DNA from: Deltaproteobacteria bacterium
GTDB taxonomy: Bacteria > Lernaellota > Lernaellaia > JACKCT01
DNA: 64,000 bases
Assembly (NCBI GenBank): GCA_020845895.1
Contig: JADLEX010000036.1
Coordinates: 27,617 to 91,616 of the forward strand
Direction: 5' to 3'
Shown piece by piece: positions 61,868 to 64,000 of this stretch (positions are counted from its first letter, which is position 1; every line of letters begins with the position of its first letter). The position numbers and the translations under genes are program-made. Below the pieces are notes generated by a model. That model was not told the origin of the DNA. It saw only the letters and a list, made by a program, of their open reading frames with translations, and did no database searches.

Positions 61868-63124
61868 ATGCGCCTCGCGTCCGCGTTCGCACTGGCGATG
61901 ACGCTTGTGCTCGCGTACGCCGGGCAAACACTCTCGGACGAGCAAACACCCTCAGACGGCTCGTCCGGTGGCCCCGTGGAACGTGCGGGCAACCTCGACC
62001 AATACTTCCGCAATGAACTCGACGTGCTGCGCGAACTGCATCGCCGGGAGCTCGAACGCGATCGGATCGCCGCCGAATCGCTGGAAAACCTCCGGAAAAA
62101 TCGCCCGCCGGACCCCGACGCCGAGGTGCGCATCAATTTCGACAACGACTGGTTCATTCTCAACGCGGCGGGCGGCGACTGGGGCTACACCAGCGGAATT
62201 CGGACCTCCGCGGTGTGGCCGCTCGATTTCGGCCGCGAGTCCTTGATGGGACGCTGGCGCGCCGGAGAGGACACCACCCTACGCTCGTGGCTGCTCACGC
62301 TGCTCGACACCCCGGAGGGGCCCGGTCGGCCGTTTTTCGGCGTGTCGCTCGGGCAGGAGATGTACACGCCCCGCGATCTGGATCGCGATACCGTCGATCC
62401 CGACGACCGGCCCTACGCGGGCTGGGCGTATCTGGGTGCGCTGTTCCAGATCCGTGGTCCGCTGGGGCGCGTCGACACAGAACTTCAGATCGGCGGCACG
62501 GGGCGGTATTCGGGTGCGGAGCAGTGCCAGAAGCTGATCCACGAAAATACCGACGCGCCCAATCCGCGCGGATGGGATCACCAGATCTCCGACGGGGTCG
62601 GGATCAATGCGTACCTGCGTCCCAGCCGTTTGATCTTCAATCTCCAGCATCCGCGCGAGATCGGTATGCCCGTGCAACTCGGCGATGCGCAGCTTTATGC
62701 CGAAACGGCGGTCGGCACGCTCTTCACCGCGCAGTCCGTCGGCGTTTCGATCCGGATGGGTTGGATCAAGGAGAACTGGGTGCGTCGATTGGAACCCGGG
62801 CAATACGTGCCGGACCGCAAGATCCCGCATCGCTTCGAGGCGGACGGCATCGAATTATTCCAACTCTACTTTTTTTCGCGACTTCAGAGCCAATACGTGC
62901 TGCGTAACGGGCGCATCCAGGGTCTGCCGTGGGTCGAAAGCGAGCACACGCTGGCGATCAACCCGATCGTGCACGAGGGCGAATTCGGTCTGTATTTTCA
63001 GCCCGTCAACGCGGTCGCGTTCATCTTCGCGTCAACGCATCGGACGCAGGAGACGCGCAACGGTGTTTCCGACAGCGCGGGCCACTCCTACGGCCATCTG
63101 CAACTCGTGGTGTATTGGTACTGA
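61868..63124 (+). CDS. lpxR: LpxR-type lipid A deacylase
   Basis: The 418-residue product has a signal peptide (MRLASAFALAMTLVLAYAG), a helical spacer, and an outer-membrane LpxR barrel: RINFDNDWFILNA, TSGIRTSAVWP, MYTPRDLDR, DDRPYAGWAYLGALF, STHRTQETRN, ending in VYWY. LpxR removes the 3'-acyl chains from lipid A in the outer membrane. Family members need calcium, which fits the conserved Asp/Asn near the N-terminus. The start lacks a good ribosome site. The methyltransferase gene follows with 19 bases between. Confidence 0.85.
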   Translation: MRLASAFALAMTLVLAYAGQTLSDEQTPSDGSSGGPVERAGNLDQYFRNELDVLRELHRRELERDRIAAESLENLRKNRPPDPDAEVRINFDNDWFILNAAGGDWGYTSGIRTSAVWPLDFGRESLMGRWRAGEDTTLRSWLLTLLDTPEGPGRPFFGVSLGQEMYTPRDLDRDTVDPDDRPYAGWAYLGALFQIRGPLGRVDTELQIGGTGRYSGAEQCQKLIHENTDAPNPRGWDHQISDGVGINAYLRPSRLIFNLQHPREIGMPVQLGDAQLYAETAVGTLFTAQSVGVSIRMGWIKENWVRRLEPGQYVPDRKIPHRFEADGIELFQLYFFSRLQSQYVLRNGRIQGLPWVESEHTLAINPIVHEGEFGLYFQPVNAVAFIFASTHRTQETRNGVSDSAGHSYGHLQLVVYWY

Positions 63125-63143
63125 CATATCGGAGGGGTACGCC

Positions 63144-63821
63144 GTGGCCAAGCACATGAACTTCTTTCAGATGCGGGGCGCGTACTCGACGCTCTTCGCG
63201 TGGCTCTACAACCGAACCGTGGCCGACCGCATCGGCGTCGTCTACGACGACATGCTCGGCCGTTTTCTTCCGGAGGCGCGTCCCGGCACCTCGATTCTCG
63301 ACGTGGGCTGCGGCCCCGGTCACGCCACGCGGCGTATCGCGCTCGCGAAACCCGATGTGCGCGTGACGGGCGTGGACTTGTCGGAACACATGATCGCACG
63401 GGCCAGGCGTGACGGCGTGGGCATGCCCAACCTGACTTTTCAAATCGGCGACGCGATGAAACTGCCGTTTGCCGATGCGTCGTTCGACGAGGTTGTCAGC
63501 ACAGCTTCGATCAAGCACTGGCCTGATCCGGCGAGGGGCGTTCGCGAGATGGCGCGGGTGGCGAAGCCCGGCGCTCACGTGATGGTGCTCGAAGTGGATC
63601 GGGACGCGAGCGACGCGGCGATCACGAATTTCGTCCGGCTCTTTCTGCGGCCGCCGGGATCGCTCGCGTTCGTTCGGGCGTATTTTCGAAAGTTCATCGG
63701 AGGTCAGGGATCGAGCAGATCGGAACTCGCGGCGTGGATCGCGGATTCGGGTTTGTCGGAGCTGCGTGATGGGCAGGAAACGAATTGGCCGCTCGTCTGG
63801 GCCGGCGGTACGAAAGCCTGA
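63144..63821 (+). CDS. Class I SAM-dependent methyltransferase
   Basis: The 225-residue protein has SAM motif ILDVGCGPGHATRRIA, followed by VTGVDLSEHMIARARR, IGDAMKLPFADASFD and VVSTASIKHWPDP, typical of UbiE-like methyltransferases. GTG at 63144 has GGAGG eight bases upstream and begins MAKHMNFFQM. The methyl acceptor is unknown. It follows the LpxR gene on the same strand. Confidence 0.83.
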   Translation: MAKHMNFFQMRGAYSTLFAWLYNRTVADRIGVVYDDMLGRFLPEARPGTSILDVGCGPGHATRRIALAKPDVRVTGVDLSEHMIARARRDGVGMPNLTFQIGDAMKLPFADASFDEVVSTASIKHWPDPARGVREMARVAKPGAHVMVLEVDRDASDAAITNFVRLFLRPPGSLAFVRAYFRKFIGGQGSSRSELAAWIADSGLSELRDGQETNWPLVWAGGTKA

Positions 63822-63829
63822 AACGCGGG

Positions 63830-63860
63830 AAAAAAACAACCGGCGGGAAACCCCGCCGGT
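63830..63860 (-). terminator. Rho-independent terminator, minus strand
   Basis: ACCGGCGGG and CCCGCCGGT form a nine-bp stem with a four-base loop. On the minus strand it is followed by TTG and seven T. It lies downstream of the gene ending at 63896 and between it and the convergent methyltransferase gene. Confidence 0.8.
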
Positions 63861-63895
63861 CGTCTCGCCTGCTGAGGCGTCGCCGATCTCCGTGA

Positions 63896-64000
63896 TTACC
63901 GGCGACGGCACCCCTCGCTTTCCTCGCAGGTCACATCCAGCCCCTGCCCGTTGTTGATCGCGTCGGCGGTGTCATTGGCCCACCCCAAGTTGACACGCCC
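63896..64000 (-). CDS. C-terminal fragment of an unidentified protein
   Basis: The last 34 codons of a minus-strand gene enter at the right edge, ending CEESEGCRRR and a TAA stop. The reading NLGWANDTADAINNGQGLD is not enough to recognise a family. A good terminator follows, which supports a real gene end. Confidence 0.5.
   Translation of the reverse strand, partial: GRVNLGWANDTADAINNGQGLDVTCEESEGCRRR

Overview
The window is a high-GC, densely packed stretch of chromosome from a Gram-negative bacterium. The Gram-negative call rests on an LpxR-type lipid A deacylase, a TonB-family protein, two outer-membrane beta-barrel candidates, a LolA-like/MMPL pair and many lipoprotein signal peptides. 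The DUF4390-NtrY-NtrX gene order, the fumarase/2-oxoacid:ferredoxin oxidoreductase cluster and the many secreted proteins with long Asp-rich (DDDTA, DDDA) linkers suggest a deltaproteobacterial-grade or related uncultured lineage. That taxonomic placement is inference. No rRNA, tRNA, CRISPR array, integrase or transposase gene was seen.

Layout. 1-2 kb: minus-strand operon of two-subunit class I fumarase, a 2x[4Fe-4S] ferredoxin subunit and the start of a 2-oxoacid:ferredoxin oxidoreductase alpha subunit. 2-12.5 kb: mostly secreted proteins (a TPR protein, a protein ending in CGC, a lipoprotein with an Asp-rich linker, and three paralogous trypsin-like proteases with Asp-rich tails ending in CSC, CGC or CCGC). 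12.5-16.3 kb: a GT2 glycosyltransferase, an HPt protein and an unusual tetraheme cytochrome-flavoprotein fusion. 16.7-18.6 kb: an atypical-looking island with a C39/papain-like predicted cysteine peptidase and a small basic protein. 18.6-27.3 kb: a lipoprotein, a DUF4143 ATPase, DUF4390-NtrY-NtrX and a D-aminoacylase-like amidohydrolase. 27.3-30.1 kb: two tandem lower-GC membrane-protein paralogues bordered by several families of short intergenic repeats. 30-40 kb: PI-PLC-like lipoprotein, EamA transporter, DUF2804, a paralogue of the 3.4-5.0 kb protein, PPK2, DUF3604 and a parvulin-type lipoprotein. 40-48.9 kb: a nearly pure Asp-repeat secreted protein, a TonB-family protein, methyltransferase, SpoIID-like lipoprotein, DedA/TVP38 protein, and an epimerase/enoate reductase/SCP2 operon. 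48.9-57 kb: an MMPL/LolA-like/outer-membrane protein operon, a sugar ABC binding protein with its ATPase, and a DUF433/DUF5615 toxin-antitoxin pair. 57-64 kb: an outer-membrane protein with a GH5 lipoprotein, an ArsR/SRPBCC pair, LpxR, a methyltransferase and the end of one more gene.

Main observation. The Asp-rich linkers usually lie beside a cysteine that could be a membrane anchor. Proteins with an N-terminal lipobox carry the linker just after that Cys and do not end in CxC. Proteins with an ordinary signal or N-terminal hydrophobic segment carry the linker at the C-terminus and end in CGC, CCGC, CSC or CNCSK. One homologous pair (3.4-5.0 kb and 33.3-34.9 kb) shows the linker on opposite ends of the same domain in step with the type of signal. 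I infer a C-terminal Cys-based surface-anchoring tag, comparable in concept to MYXO-CTERM or GlyGly-CTERM but without a trailing membrane helix. The processing enzyme is not visible here.
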